From Curtobacterium sp. L6-1 (lineage in GTDB: Bacteria > Actinomycetota > Actinomycetes > Actinomycetales > Microbacteriaceae): a stretch of DNA of 64,000 nt. Position 1 is the first letter of the stretch; each line of letters opens with the position of its first letter. The translations under genes and the position numbers were made by a program. Where the stretch lies: positions 1,798,001-1,862,000 of the forward strand of contig NZ_CP076544.1 in assembly GCF_018885305.1 (NCBI RefSeq), in the 5' to 3' direction. Under the pieces are notes generated by a model, which saw only the letters and a program-made list of their open reading frames with translations, did no database searches and had not been told where the DNA came from. Below are positions 31,905-39,671 of this stretch, one piece after another.

Positions 31905-33802
31905 CCCACGCTCCGCGCCTCCTCGTCCGCAGCGCGGTCCTCCTGCACCGCGAACTGCGTGCGGTGCAGTTCCTCGTACCGCCCGCCGGCGGCGAGCAGT
32001 TCCTCGTGCGTCCCGCGCTCCACGACCGAGCCGTCCTCGACCACGAGGATCAGGTCCGCGCTGCGGATGGTCGAGAGCCGATGCGCGATGACCATCGCCG
32101 TCCGGCCCTCGAGCGCCTCGCTCAGCGCGGCCTGCACGGCGGCCTCGGACGTTGAGTCCAGGGCCGCCGTCGCCTCGTCGAGGATCACGACGCGCGGCTG
32201 GGCGAGCAGGAGGCGCGCGATGGTCATCCGCTGGCGCTCACCGCCCGACAGGCGGTAGCCGCGCTCCCCCACCATCGTGTCCAGCTGGTCCGGCAGGGAG
32301 CGGACGAGCGGCTCGAGCCGCGCGCGGCGGACGGCGTCCCAGACCTCGTCGTCGGACGCCTCCGGCCTCGCGAGCCGCAGGTTCGAGCGGATGGTCTCGT
32401 GGAACAGGTGCCCGTCCTGCGTCACCATGCCCATGGTGTGCCGCAGGGAGGCGAAGGTGACGTCGCGGACGTCGGTCCCCGCCAGGCGGACGGCGCCGCT
32501 GTCGACGTCGTACAGGCGCGAGAGCAGCTGCGCGATCGTCGACTTGCCGGCGCCGGACGTGCCGACGAGCGCGACGGTCTGCCCCGGCTCGATCCGGAAG
32601 GACACGCCGTGCAGCACCTCCTCGCCGCCGCGGGTGTCCAGCGTGGCGACCTCCTCGAGGGAGGCGAGGGACACCTTGTCCGCGGACGGGTACGCGAAGC
32701 GGACGTCGTCGAACTCGACCGCGACGGGGCCGTCGGGGACGGTGACGGCGTCGGGCTGCTCCTGGATCAGGGGCTCGAGGTCCAGGACCTCGAAGACGCG
32801 CTCGAAGCTGACCACCGCGCTCATGATCTCCACGCGTGCGTTCGCCAGGCTGGTCAGCGGGACGTAGAGGCGGGTCAGCAGGAGCGCCAGGGTGACCACC
32901 GCGCCGGTGTCCAGCTGACCGGCGAGCGCGAGGACACCGCCGACGCCGTACACGAGCGCCAGGGCCAGGGCGGAGACGAGCGTGAGGGCGGTGACGAAGA
33001 CGAACTGCAGCAGGGCCGTGCGGACGCCGATGTCGCGCACCCGGGCGGCGCGGACGCGGAACTCCTCGGCCTCCTCGTCGGGTCGGCCGAACAGCTTCAC
33101 GAGGGTGGCACCGGGTGCCGAGAAGCGCTCGGTCATCTGCGTGCTCATGGCGGAGTTGTGGTCGGCGGCCTCGCGGCGTAGTGCGGCGAGGCGGCTGCCC
33201 ATGCGGCGCGCGGGCACGAGGAAGACCGGCAGCATGACGATCGCGAGCACCGTCACGAGCCAGGACGTGCTGAGCATCACGGTCAGCGTGAGGATCAGTG
33301 CCACGAGGTTCGTGACCACGCCGGACAGGGTGCCGCTGAAGGCCTGCTGCGCACCGATGACGTCGTTGTTGAGGCGGCTCACGAGGGCGCCCGTCCGCGT
33401 GCGGGTGAAGAACGCGATCGGCATCTTCTGCACGTGGTCGAACACCGCGGTGCGCAGGTCCAGGATCACGCCCTCGCCGATCCGGGCCGAGTACCAGCGC
33501 GTCGCCAGTGCGGCACCGGCGTCGGCCACGGCCACGAGGGCGATGACGACGGCGAGCGAGACGACCGTCGAGGCGGCGCCGCGGGCGACGATGACGTCGA
33601 CCACCCGGCCGGCGAGCACCGGCGTCGCGACGGCGAGGAACGCCCCCACGACGGAGAGCGCGATGAAGACCACCAGCTTGGCCCGGTACGGCACCGCGAA
33701 CGTCGTGATCCGACGGACGGACGCACGCGAGAAGCCGTTCCCACCGTCCCTGGCGCTCGAGATCTTGTACAGCGAGCTCCAGGCCGCGCCTTCCATGCTC
33801 AT
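31901..33802 (-). CDS. ABC exporter half-transporter (fused membrane and ATPase domains)
   Basis: A 633-residue type IV ABC exporter. Six membrane helices (residues 35-340) are fused to one nucleotide-binding domain with Walker A GTSGAGKST, signature LSGGERQR, Walker B VVILDEAT and H-loop IAHRLST. An insertion of about 20 residues (KVSLASLEEVATLDTRGGEE) follows the A-loop region. It probably works as a homodimer exporting lipids, drugs or peptides. ATG 33802 follows GGAAGGAA. It converges on the esterase gene with a 4-bp overlap. The substrate is unknown. Confidence 0.9.
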   Translation of the reverse strand: MSMEGAAWSSLYKISSARDGGNGFSRASVRRITTFAVPYRAKLVVFIALSVVGAFLAVATPVLAGRVVDVIVARGAASTVVSLAVVIALVAVADAGAALATRWYSARIGEGVILDLRTAVFDHVQKMPIAFFTRTRTGALVSRLNNDVIGAQQAFSGTLSGVVTNLVALILTLTVMLSTSWLVTVLAIVMLPVFLVPARRMGSRLAALRREAADHNSAMSTQMTERFSAPGATLVKLFGRPDEEAEEFRVRAARVRDIGVRTALLQFVFVTALTLVSALALALVYGVGGVLALAGQLDTGAVVTLALLLTRLYVPLTSLANARVEIMSAVVSFERVFEVLDLEPLIQEQPDAVTVPDGPVAVEFDDVRFAYPSADKVSLASLEEVATLDTRGGEEVLHGVSFRIEPGQTVALVGTSGAGKSTIAQLLSRLYDVDSGAVRLAGTDVRDVTFASLRHTMGMVTQDGHLFHETIRSNLRLARPEASDDEVWDAVRRARLEPLVRSLPDQLDTMVGERGYRLSGGERQRMTIARLLLAQPRVVILDEATAALDSTSEAAVQAALSEALEGRTAMVIAHRLSTIRSADLILVVEDGSVVERGTHEELLAAGGRYEELHRTQFAVQEDRAADEEARSVG

Positions 33803-33954
33803 GGCAGTTCCTTCCGTGGGCACCGGGCCCGGCTGCGGCGTCGGGGTGCCCGAGCTCGAGGTCCTCCCCTCGGCGGCGAACCGGGAGCCAGGATACGTCG
33901 CCGCCCGGACACCCGGCGCGGGTGGCCCGTCCGGACACGCCCTACGCTGCAGGA

Positions 33955-34569
33955 GTGGTGCGCGCGATCATCCTCGTCATGGCGGAGTTCTCGGTCGGCG
34001 ACTCACCGCTGTGGTACCGCGGCTCGCGTGAGGACGTCGGGGAGGCGGACGCGGAGCAGCTCGGGCTGAGCCGGTCGCTCCGGCAGGACCTGCTGGCGTG
34101 GAACGACGTCTACGAGTCGCGCGGCGAGCCGGACTTCGCCTGGCCGTCCGCCGCGGTCCACGACACCCACCGCGTCGACGCCTTCGCACTGGCCGCTCGG
34201 GTCCAACTGGAACTCGGCGACGACGTCCACGTCTGGTGCGGAGCCGGCGACGGCATCGACACGGTGCACGAGGCGGGGACCGCCATCGTGCTCCAGAGCG
34301 AGCGGGCCGGGACCGACGTCGAGTTCCTGCATGACGGGCACCGTGACGTCCGGACGGCGCTCGGAGCGGGCGCGTCCCACCGGGCGGCGCAGGCGATCGT
34401 CCACTGGCGTGCCCTCACCCGACGCGTCGACACGCCCTTCGGGGACGCCGAGACGCGCGCCCTCGGCCTCCGGACCGCCGGGCAGGTCCAAGCGGACGTG
34501 GGACCGCGGGCGCAGGTCGTCTCCACGGGCGGGGTCTCGGCGCCCTACCGGATCGACGAGGTCGGCTGA
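33955..34569 (+). CDS. Hypothetical protein, 204 residues
   Basis: An acidic cytoplasmic protein with no membrane segment. The sequence after the start reads MAEFSVGDSPLWYRG and later AWNDVYESRGEPDF; I do not recognise a domain. The start is uncertain: GTG 33955 or 33958 fits a leaderless transcript from TACGCT (33942-33947), and ATG 33979 is also possible. It stands alone between the ABC exporter and the LexA-box gene. Confidence 0.65.
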   Translation: MVRAIILVMAEFSVGDSPLWYRGSREDVGEADAEQLGLSRSLRQDLLAWNDVYESRGEPDFAWPSAAVHDTHRVDAFALAARVQLELGDDVHVWCGAGDGIDTVHEAGTAIVLQSERAGTDVEFLHDGHRDVRTALGAGASHRAAQAIVHWRALTRRVDTPFGDAETRALGLRTAGQVQADVGPRAQVVSTGGVSAPYRIDEVG

Positions 34570-34707
34570 CGCCCGGCCGCGCCGCGGCGACCACCCGCGA
34601 CGCAGCACGCGCAAGCCCGCGCAGACTCGTCCTGCACCACGCCCGACGCAGGTGCCCACGGGCGAGCCGTCGTCCGGTCCCGGACACGCCGACCGGCGCA
34701 CCCGGAC

Positions 34708-34736
34708 TTGACGCTCGTTCGAACACACGTTCGAAT
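34708..34736 (+). promoter_or_regulatory. Promoter with LexA (SOS) box
   Basis: TCGAACACACGTTCGA (34719-34734) matches the actinobacterial LexA consensus TCGAAC-N4-GTTCGA exactly. It overlaps a promoter with -35 TTGACG (34708-34713) and -10 TCGAAT (34731-34736) spaced 17 bp apart. The predicted transcription start is close to the GTG at 34743. Confidence 0.85.
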
Positions 34737-34742
34737 ACGAGG

Positions 34743-35114
34743 GTGGGACGGCGTCGCGAGAACCGGTGGCAGCCCCCGGAACACCCGGAGGTCGAACGTC
34801 CGCGCGCGTTCTCGCTCTCCGAGGAGGCGCGCGGCGGCGACGTCTGCCACGCCGTGACCCCGATCCCGGTGTGGGCGTGGGTGCAGTTCCCCACCTTCCA
34901 CGTCCGCGTGAAGGCGTTCGCCCGCAGCTGGACGCGCGACGCGGTGCTCGTCGAGTGGGCGCAGTTCGGCCAGCAGGCGGACGCGTGGATCTGGCGGTCC
35001 GCCGTCAAGCACCGGGCCCTGCGGGCGGTGGACCCGCGCACCGGACACGCGCCTCGGAACGGCGCTCGATCCGATCCGCGGCCGGTCCGACCGCGCTCAC
35101 CGGAGTCCGCATGA
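34743..35114 (+). CDS. Small SOS-regulated protein of unknown function
   Basis: A 123-residue protein directly under a LexA box, probably from a leaderless mRNA starting at GTG 34743. The N-terminus is basic and proline-rich (GRRRENRWQPPEHPEVERP). A core WAWVQFPTFHVRVKAFARSW and VLVEWAQFG-WIWRSAVKHR looks like a small beta-rich domain. The last 30 residues are Arg/Pro-rich and disordered. I have an uncertain memory of similar small proteins beside imuB/dnaE2 mutagenesis genes in actinobacteria; no such genes are here. DNA-damage induction is well supported by the site; the function is unknown. Confidence 0.75.
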   Translation: MGRRRENRWQPPEHPEVERPRAFSLSEEARGGDVCHAVTPIPVWAWVQFPTFHVRVKAFARSWTRDAVLVEWAQFGQQADAWIWRSAVKHRALRAVDPRTGHAPRNGARSDPRPVRPRSPESA

Positions 35115-35178
35115 CGCATCGCGTTGACTTCCGGAGCCGCGACGAGGATCGTTCCAGACACACCGGTTCGAGAAGATA

Positions 35179-35191
35179 CTCGATCATCGAG
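35179..35191 (+). promoter_or_regulatory. Small palindrome upstream of the 50-residue gene
   Basis: CTCGAT-C-ATCGAG, a perfect 6-bp inverted repeat 38 bp upstream of the start codon, lies where an operator would be expected. The binding protein is unknown. Confidence 0.3.
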
Positions 35192-35228
35192 CGATCTGAC
35201 CGGATCGAGCCCCTGGAGAGGAGGCACC

Positions 35229-35381
35229 ATGAAGAAGACCGAGGTGCCGTCCTGGGTTGCCCACGTGCTCACCCCACCTGAGGTCATCGCGGCCTACGTG
35301 GACCGACGGGTCAACGACCCGTCGCTCCTGTCGGGAGTGCAGGCGGAACCCACGTACGCGGACTTCCTCCGCGGCGAGTAG
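35229..35381 (+). CDS. Small protein, 50 residues, unknown
   Basis: A 50-residue frame (MKKTEVPSWVAHVLTPPEV...) with an excellent ribosome site, GGAGAGGAGG, ending 5 bases before the ATG, and a strong hairpin 40 bp after its stop. These signals mark it as a real gene. It has no membrane segment or recognised domain. The sequence VIAAYVDRRVNDPS suggests a short helical peptide. Confidence 0.65.
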   Translation: MKKTEVPSWVAHVLTPPEVIAAYVDRRVNDPSLLSGVQAEPTYADFLRGE

Positions 35382-35420
35382 ACGGATCGTCCGGCGCGAC
35401 CGCCGCAGGTCGCGCTGCTG

Positions 35421-35460
35421 ACGTGGGGTGCGCCTCCCGGCCGGGAGGCCCGCCCCACGT
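35421..35460. terminator. Bidirectional terminator hairpin
   Basis: ACGTGGGG...GCCTCCCGG pairs with CCGGGAGGC...CCCCACGT across 40 bp, with a small internal bulge. It lies between the convergent 50-residue gene and the DMT exporter gene. Confidence 0.7.
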
Positions 35461-35537
35461 CCCACACACTCCCCCGTCCGACGGGCCCCACCCTCCGGAC
35501 CGCGGCCCCGCCGGCACGTCGCGCCGTCGGGTGCGGC

Positions 35538-36389
35538 TCAGGCGGTCGCCGCCGCGCGACGTGCCGTCAGGGTGACGCCGGCGCTCGCCGCGGTGACGCA
35601 CACGAGCGCGACGACCTCGAGCGGCGAGAGCGCCTCGCGCAGGACGGCCAGCCCGGCCAGGGCCGCGATCGCCGGTCCCAGGCTCTGCAGCACCCCGAAC
35701 ACCCGGGTCGGCATCCGCCGGAGCGCCGTCATCTCGAGCGCGTACGGCAGCACGCTCGACAGGACCGCGACGACGCCGAACACGAGGAGCAGCACCGGGT
35801 CGGCGACGACGCCGTCGACCGCGGGCCGCAGTCCGAACGGCAGGGCGACGACCATCGCGACGAGCATCGAGACGCTGAGGCCGTCGATGCCGGGGATGGC
35901 CGCGCCGACGCGTCGGTTCATGACGATGTAGGCGGCCCAGCACGCGGCGGCGAGCACGGCGGCCACGACGCCCCCGACGTCACCGACCGCCGCGGGTCCG
36001 ACGCCGAGCAGCACGACCCCGGCGAGCGCGAGGACCGCCCAGAGCGCGTCCCGCCACCGACGGGTGTGCACGAGGGAGAGCGCCAGCGGGCCGAGGAACT
36101 CGATCGTCACGGCGACACCGATCGGGATGGTCGCGAACGCCACGTAGATGAACAGGTTCATGCCGCCGAGTGCGAGACCGAGCCCGACCGCCCCGACCCA
36201 CTGCGTCCGGGTCCAGTGCCGGACGCGGGGACGGACGACGAGGGCCAGGACGAGCGCGCCGATGACCAGGCGGAGGGTGGCGGCGCCGACGGACCCGATC
36301 TCCTCGAAGCGGGTCTTCGCGACCGCGGCGCCGAGCTGGACCGACACCATCGCGGCCAGTGCCAGCAGGGGTGCCGGGACCCGGGTCAT
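35538..36389 (-). CDS. EamA/DMT family exporter (RhtA-like)
   Basis: A 283-residue drug/metabolite transporter with ten predicted membrane helices arranged as two EamA repeats. The sequence resembles RhtA-type threonine/homoserine exporters (VTIEFLGPLALSLV in the first repeat, YALEMTALRRMPTRVFGVL in the second). The ATG overlaps the stop of the upstream response regulator (ATGA), so it belongs to the kinase-regulator operon and may be a target or partner of that system. The substrate is inferred only from family resemblance. Confidence 0.85.
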   Translation of the reverse strand: MTRVPAPLLALAAMVSVQLGAAVAKTRFEEIGSVGAATLRLVIGALVLALVVRPRVRHWTRTQWVGAVGLGLALGGMNLFIYVAFATIPIGVAVTIEFLGPLALSLVHTRRWRDALWAVLALAGVVLLGVGPAAVGDVGGVVAAVLAAACWAAYIVMNRRVGAAIPGIDGLSVSMLVAMVVALPFGLRPAVDGVVADPVLLLVFGVVAVLSSVLPYALEMTALRRMPTRVFGVLQSLGPAIAALAGLAVLREALSPLEVVALVCVTAASAGVTLTARRAAATA

Positions 36390-37048
36390 CCGAGGTACGC
36401 CAGGACGGCCAGGACGCGGCGGTGGTCCTCGCCGGTGTCCTCGAGCGCGAGCTTGGCGAAGATGCTCGACACGTGCTTCTCGACCGCGCCGGTGCCGATG
36501 ACCAGGGCGCGGGCGATCGCGGCGTTCGTGCGTCCCTCGGCCATCAGCCCGAGCACGTCGCGCTCCCGCGGGGTCAGTGCGGCGAGGGGGTCGCGGCGGC
36601 GGCTCATCAGCTGCGTGACGACCTCGGGGTCGAGCACCGTCCCGCCGGAGGCCACGCGCCGGACGGCGTCGTCGATCTCGTCCAGCCGGGTGACGCGGTC
36701 CTTGAGCAGGTAGCCGATGCCGGTGCTGCCGGCGGCCAGGACGTCCTCGGCGTAGGTGGCCTCGACGTACTGCGACAGGAGCAGGACACCGGTGCCCGGG
36801 GCGATGCGTCGGGCCTCGACCGCGGCACGGACCCCCTCGTCGGTGAAGGTCGGCGGCATCCGGACGTCCATCACGACGACGTCGGGTGCCAGGGCCGGCA
36901 GCGCGGCGAGGAACGAGGTCGGGTCGCCGAACTGTCCGACGACGTCGATGTCGGCCTCGTCGAGCACGCGGGCCAGCCCCTCGCGGAGGAGCACGGCGTC
37001 GTCGACGACGACGGCCCGGATGCGTGCTGCACCCGGGCCGTCGGTCAT
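36386..37048 (-). CDS. NarL/LuxR family response regulator
   Basis: A 220-residue regulator. The receiver domain has the acidic pair in VVVDDAV, the phospho-acceptor in VVMDVRMPP (about residue 60) and lysine in YLLKDRV. A C-terminal LuxR helix-turn-helix follows (LTPRERDVLGLMAEGRTNAAIARAL...VEKHVSSIFAKL). It lies 29 bp after the sensor kinase gene. The targets are not visible, although the DMT exporter is co-transcribed. Confidence 0.93.
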   Translation of the reverse strand: MTDGPGAARIRAVVVDDAVLLREGLARVLDEADIDVVGQFGDPTSFLAALPALAPDVVVMDVRMPPTFTDEGVRAAVEARRIAPGTGVLLLSQYVEATYAEDVLAAGSTGIGYLLKDRVTRLDEIDDAVRRVASGGTVLDPEVVTQLMSRRRDPLAALTPRERDVLGLMAEGRTNAAIARALVIGTGAVEKHVSSIFAKLALEDTGEDHRRVLAVLAYLG

Positions 37049-37077
37049 GCGGTCAGCCTAGCGGCGACCCGGGATCC

Positions 37078-38802
37078 TCACGCGCGCGGCGTCGGGACGC
37101 CGTTCAGCGCGCCGAGCGGGATGCGAGCGGTCGCCTCGGTCGGGCCACCGGCGGGGCTCGACACGGTCAGTTCGCCGTCGAGGGCGCGCATCCGGCCCAT
37201 CAGGCCCTGGATGCCGTGCCCCTCACGCGGGGTCGCCCCACCACGACCGTCGTCGGTGACGCTCACCGTGAGGAACCACGTGCCCGACGCGTCGACGAGC
37301 AGCCCGAGGTACACCCCCGCGGTGGAGGCGCCGGCGTGCTTCGCGGTGTTCGTCAGCAGCTCGCTCACCGTGAAGTACACGTTGCGCTGGACCTCGGTGG
37401 CGAGCTCGAGTCCCTCCGGCAGGCGGATGTCGAGGCCGACGGGGATCGGCGACCGGGCGCACAGGGCCTCGAGCGCCGCGACCAGGCCGCGGTCGAGCAG
37501 GATCGGCGGTGCGAACCCGCGGGACAGCGCCCGGAGCTCGTCGAGCGCGTCCTGGGCGTGGCCGGACGCCTCGGCGATGAGCTGCTTGGCGCGCTCCGGG
37601 TCCTTCTCGAACGACCGCTCCGCCGACGCCAGGTCCATCCGGAGCCGCACGAGCCGCTGCTGGGGGCCGTCGTGCAGGTCACGCTCGATCTGGCGGAGCG
37701 CCTGGCCCTCGGCCGTCACGGCACCGGCGCGGGAGGCCTGGAGGCCCGCCACGCGCTGCTCGAGCACCTCAGCGCGGAACCCACCGAGCAGGCCGTGGTC
37801 GATCCAGTAGTGCGCGAGCACCGAGCCGCGCAGCCACAGCGGGAACAGCACGACGCTGGCCGCCATCGACAGCAGGCCCAGGAAGGCGAGGCCCGCGAAG
37901 GACCCGACCTGGTACGGGTCGATGAGGTACGAGCCGGCGACGACATAGAAGAGGACGGCGGCGATCGGCCAGACGAACCCGGCCGCCAGGAGCACCCCGG
38001 CGCCGACGGTGACCACCGCAGCCATCGGGTAGACGACCACCGCGTGCAGCAGGTACAGCCAGTAGTGCGGGTTGGCGACGGCGGACCCGGTGCGCGTCCA
38101 CCAGTTCTGCTGCCAGCGGGGCGTCCAGTCCACCGGGCGGATCGGCCGCGGGTCGGCCCAGCTCATCCGGAGCTTCTCGAACTGACCGAGCCAGCGGGCG
38201 ATGAACAGGGCGACGAAGAACAGCAGCAGCGTGAAGGGGTTGAGCACGTCCCGCGACCCGAACCCGCCGATGCCCAGGACCGCCGGGAACGCGAAGTACA
38301 GCGTGCACAGCAGCACCGCGGTCAGCGCCATGTAGCCGAAGTCCCGTGGCGACCGACGCCACGCCTCGCGGTAGAACGCTCCGGCGGTCGTCCCGCCACC
38401 GCGACCGGCACCGCTGCGCACCGGTGCCATCGGTCCGCGGCCGGACGACGTGGGCGGCATCGGCGGGGTGGCGTCCCACGTCGGGGGCACGGCGCCGCCG
38501 GGGGCGGACTGGCTGGGCATCGGTTCCGTCGCTCTCGGGGTCTCGGTGGTCCGGTGCCCCTCGTCGGGCGCCGGGGTGTCGGCGGGTGCGGTGGTGGCTG
38601 CGGGTGCCGCGGTTCCGGCGGTGTCCGGCGTGCGGGTGGCCCCGACCGTCCCGCCGCGCAGGTCGCGCAGCGGGACGGTCGGCTCCTGCCCGGACGGGCC
38701 GGTCACGTCGTGCAGTGGAACGGTCTCGGCGTGGTCGGGCGAGGCCACCGCGTCGTCCAGGGGGACGGTGCGTGCCAGGTCGAGCCGGTCGGTGTCGGTC
38801 AT
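37078..38802 (-). CDS. Sensor histidine kinase (HisKA_3) with disordered N-terminal tail
   Basis: A 574-residue NarX/DesK-class kinase. The first 140 residues are disordered, rich in Thr/Pro/Ala, and carry three TVPL(D/H/R)D repeats (near residues 12, 28 and 42). Then comes a membrane domain with about six helices in pairs, the HisKA_3 phospho-acceptor in ERDLHDGPQQRL (near residue 385), and an ATPase domain with SELLTNTAKHAGAS and DDGRGG. ATG 38802 was chosen because the TVPL repeats follow directly. It is upstream of its response regulator and a DMT exporter. The signal is unknown. Confidence 0.9.
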   Translation of the reverse strand: MTDTDRLDLARTVPLDDAVASPDHAETVPLHDVTGPSGQEPTVPLRDLRGGTVGATRTPDTAGTAAPAATTAPADTPAPDEGHRTTETPRATEPMPSQSAPGGAVPPTWDATPPMPPTSSGRGPMAPVRSGAGRGGGTTAGAFYREAWRRSPRDFGYMALTAVLLCTLYFAFPAVLGIGGFGSRDVLNPFTLLLFFVALFIARWLGQFEKLRMSWADPRPIRPVDWTPRWQQNWWTRTGSAVANPHYWLYLLHAVVVYPMAAVVTVGAGVLLAAGFVWPIAAVLFYVVAGSYLIDPYQVGSFAGLAFLGLLSMAASVVLFPLWLRGSVLAHYWIDHGLLGGFRAEVLEQRVAGLQASRAGAVTAEGQALRQIERDLHDGPQQRLVRLRMDLASAERSFEKDPERAKQLIAEASGHAQDALDELRALSRGFAPPILLDRGLVAALEALCARSPIPVGLDIRLPEGLELATEVQRNVYFTVSELLTNTAKHAGASTAGVYLGLLVDASGTWFLTVSVTDDGRGGATPREGHGIQGLMGRMRALDGELTVSSPAGGPTEATARIPLGALNGVPTPRA

Positions 38803-38927
38803 GCATCGAGCCTCGCGGAGACGCGGGCCCGCTCCCATCCTGCCGTCTCCCGGACCCGTGGTGGGGTTACCCCCACCCCCTGGTCGGCGGTAGTGTGCGG
38901 CAACGGACGACGATCGGTGGGGGCACC

Positions 38928-39611
38928 ATGACGGACACGACGGACCACGCGGGGACGACGCACGGCGACGAGGCCGGACGGACGGGCACGGACGAGGCCG
39001 TCCGAGCACCAGTCCGGTCGGCCACGTCGGCGCGCTGGGCGGCGCTCGCCGCCGTGGTGGCGGCCCTCGTGCCCGCGCTCGGCGTCGTCGGGGTGTGGGC
39101 GGACCAGACGGTCGGCGGCTCGTGGACGTACGGGCCCGTCGCACGGGTGCTCGGCGTCGTCGGACTCCTCGCGGGCGTGGTCACCGCCGTGCTCGCCGCC
39201 CGTCGCGGTGACCGCGCCACCCTGGGCTTCGGGCTCGCGGCGGTCGCCCTCCCGCTCGGGGTCCTCGTCACCAGCCTGCTGAACCCCGTGGCGGCCGTGC
39301 TGCTCCTGCTGGCCCGCGTGCTCCTCGTCGCGTTCGGCGTCGTGGTCGCACTGCGGTCGACGGGTGCCCGGCGCGTCGCGGGCTGGTCCGTCACGGTCGG
39401 TGCCGGTGTCTGGCTGCTGTCCGAGATCGGGATGGACGTCCTGTTCCGGTTCTGGATCCCGTCGCAGGAGGCGCTGCTGCCGTTCTTCACGGTGCCGCAG
39501 GTCGGCCAGTTCGTCGGCTTCGTCGCCGCGGCCCTGCTGTTCGTCCCGCCGCTCGTCCGCCCGGTCGGCACCGGTCTGCGCCGCCTCTGGGCGACCGCCG
39601 ACGTCCGCTGA
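38928..39611 (+). CDS. Hypothetical multi-pass membrane protein
   Basis: A 227-residue protein with a polar Thr/Asp/Gly-rich N-terminus of about 30 residues and five to six hydrophobic helices. I do not recognise the family. ATG 38928 follows GGTGGGGGCACC. It is divergent from the sensor kinase operon with 125 bp between, so the two may share regulation. A double hairpin follows its stop. Confidence 0.65.
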   Translation: MTDTTDHAGTTHGDEAGRTGTDEAVRAPVRSATSARWAALAAVVAALVPALGVVGVWADQTVGGSWTYGPVARVLGVVGLLAGVVTAVLAARRGDRATLGFGLAAVALPLGVLVTSLLNPVAAVLLLLARVLLVAFGVVVALRSTGARRVAGWSVTVGAGVWLLSEIGMDVLFRFWIPSQEALLPFFTVPQVGQFVGFVAAALLFVPPLVRPVGTGLRRLWATADVR

Positions 39612-39619
39612 CCGCCGAG

Positions 39620-39662
39620 CCGCGGACACCAGGGCGTCCGCGGACCACAGGTGGCCGCGGAC
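39620..39662. terminator. Overlapping alternative terminator hairpins
   Basis: CCGCGGAC occurs at 39620-39627 and 39655-39662, on either side of one complementary GTCCGCGG (39636-39643). Two mutually exclusive stems can therefore form. They lie between the convergent membrane-protein and serine-hydrolase genes. Confidence 0.6.
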
Positions 39663-39671
39663 GCCACCCGC

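Noticed and set aside
34743..35114. Assignment as ImuA or ImuB
   Set aside because: The protein is far too short and has no recombinase or polymerase motif; only the LexA site is shared.
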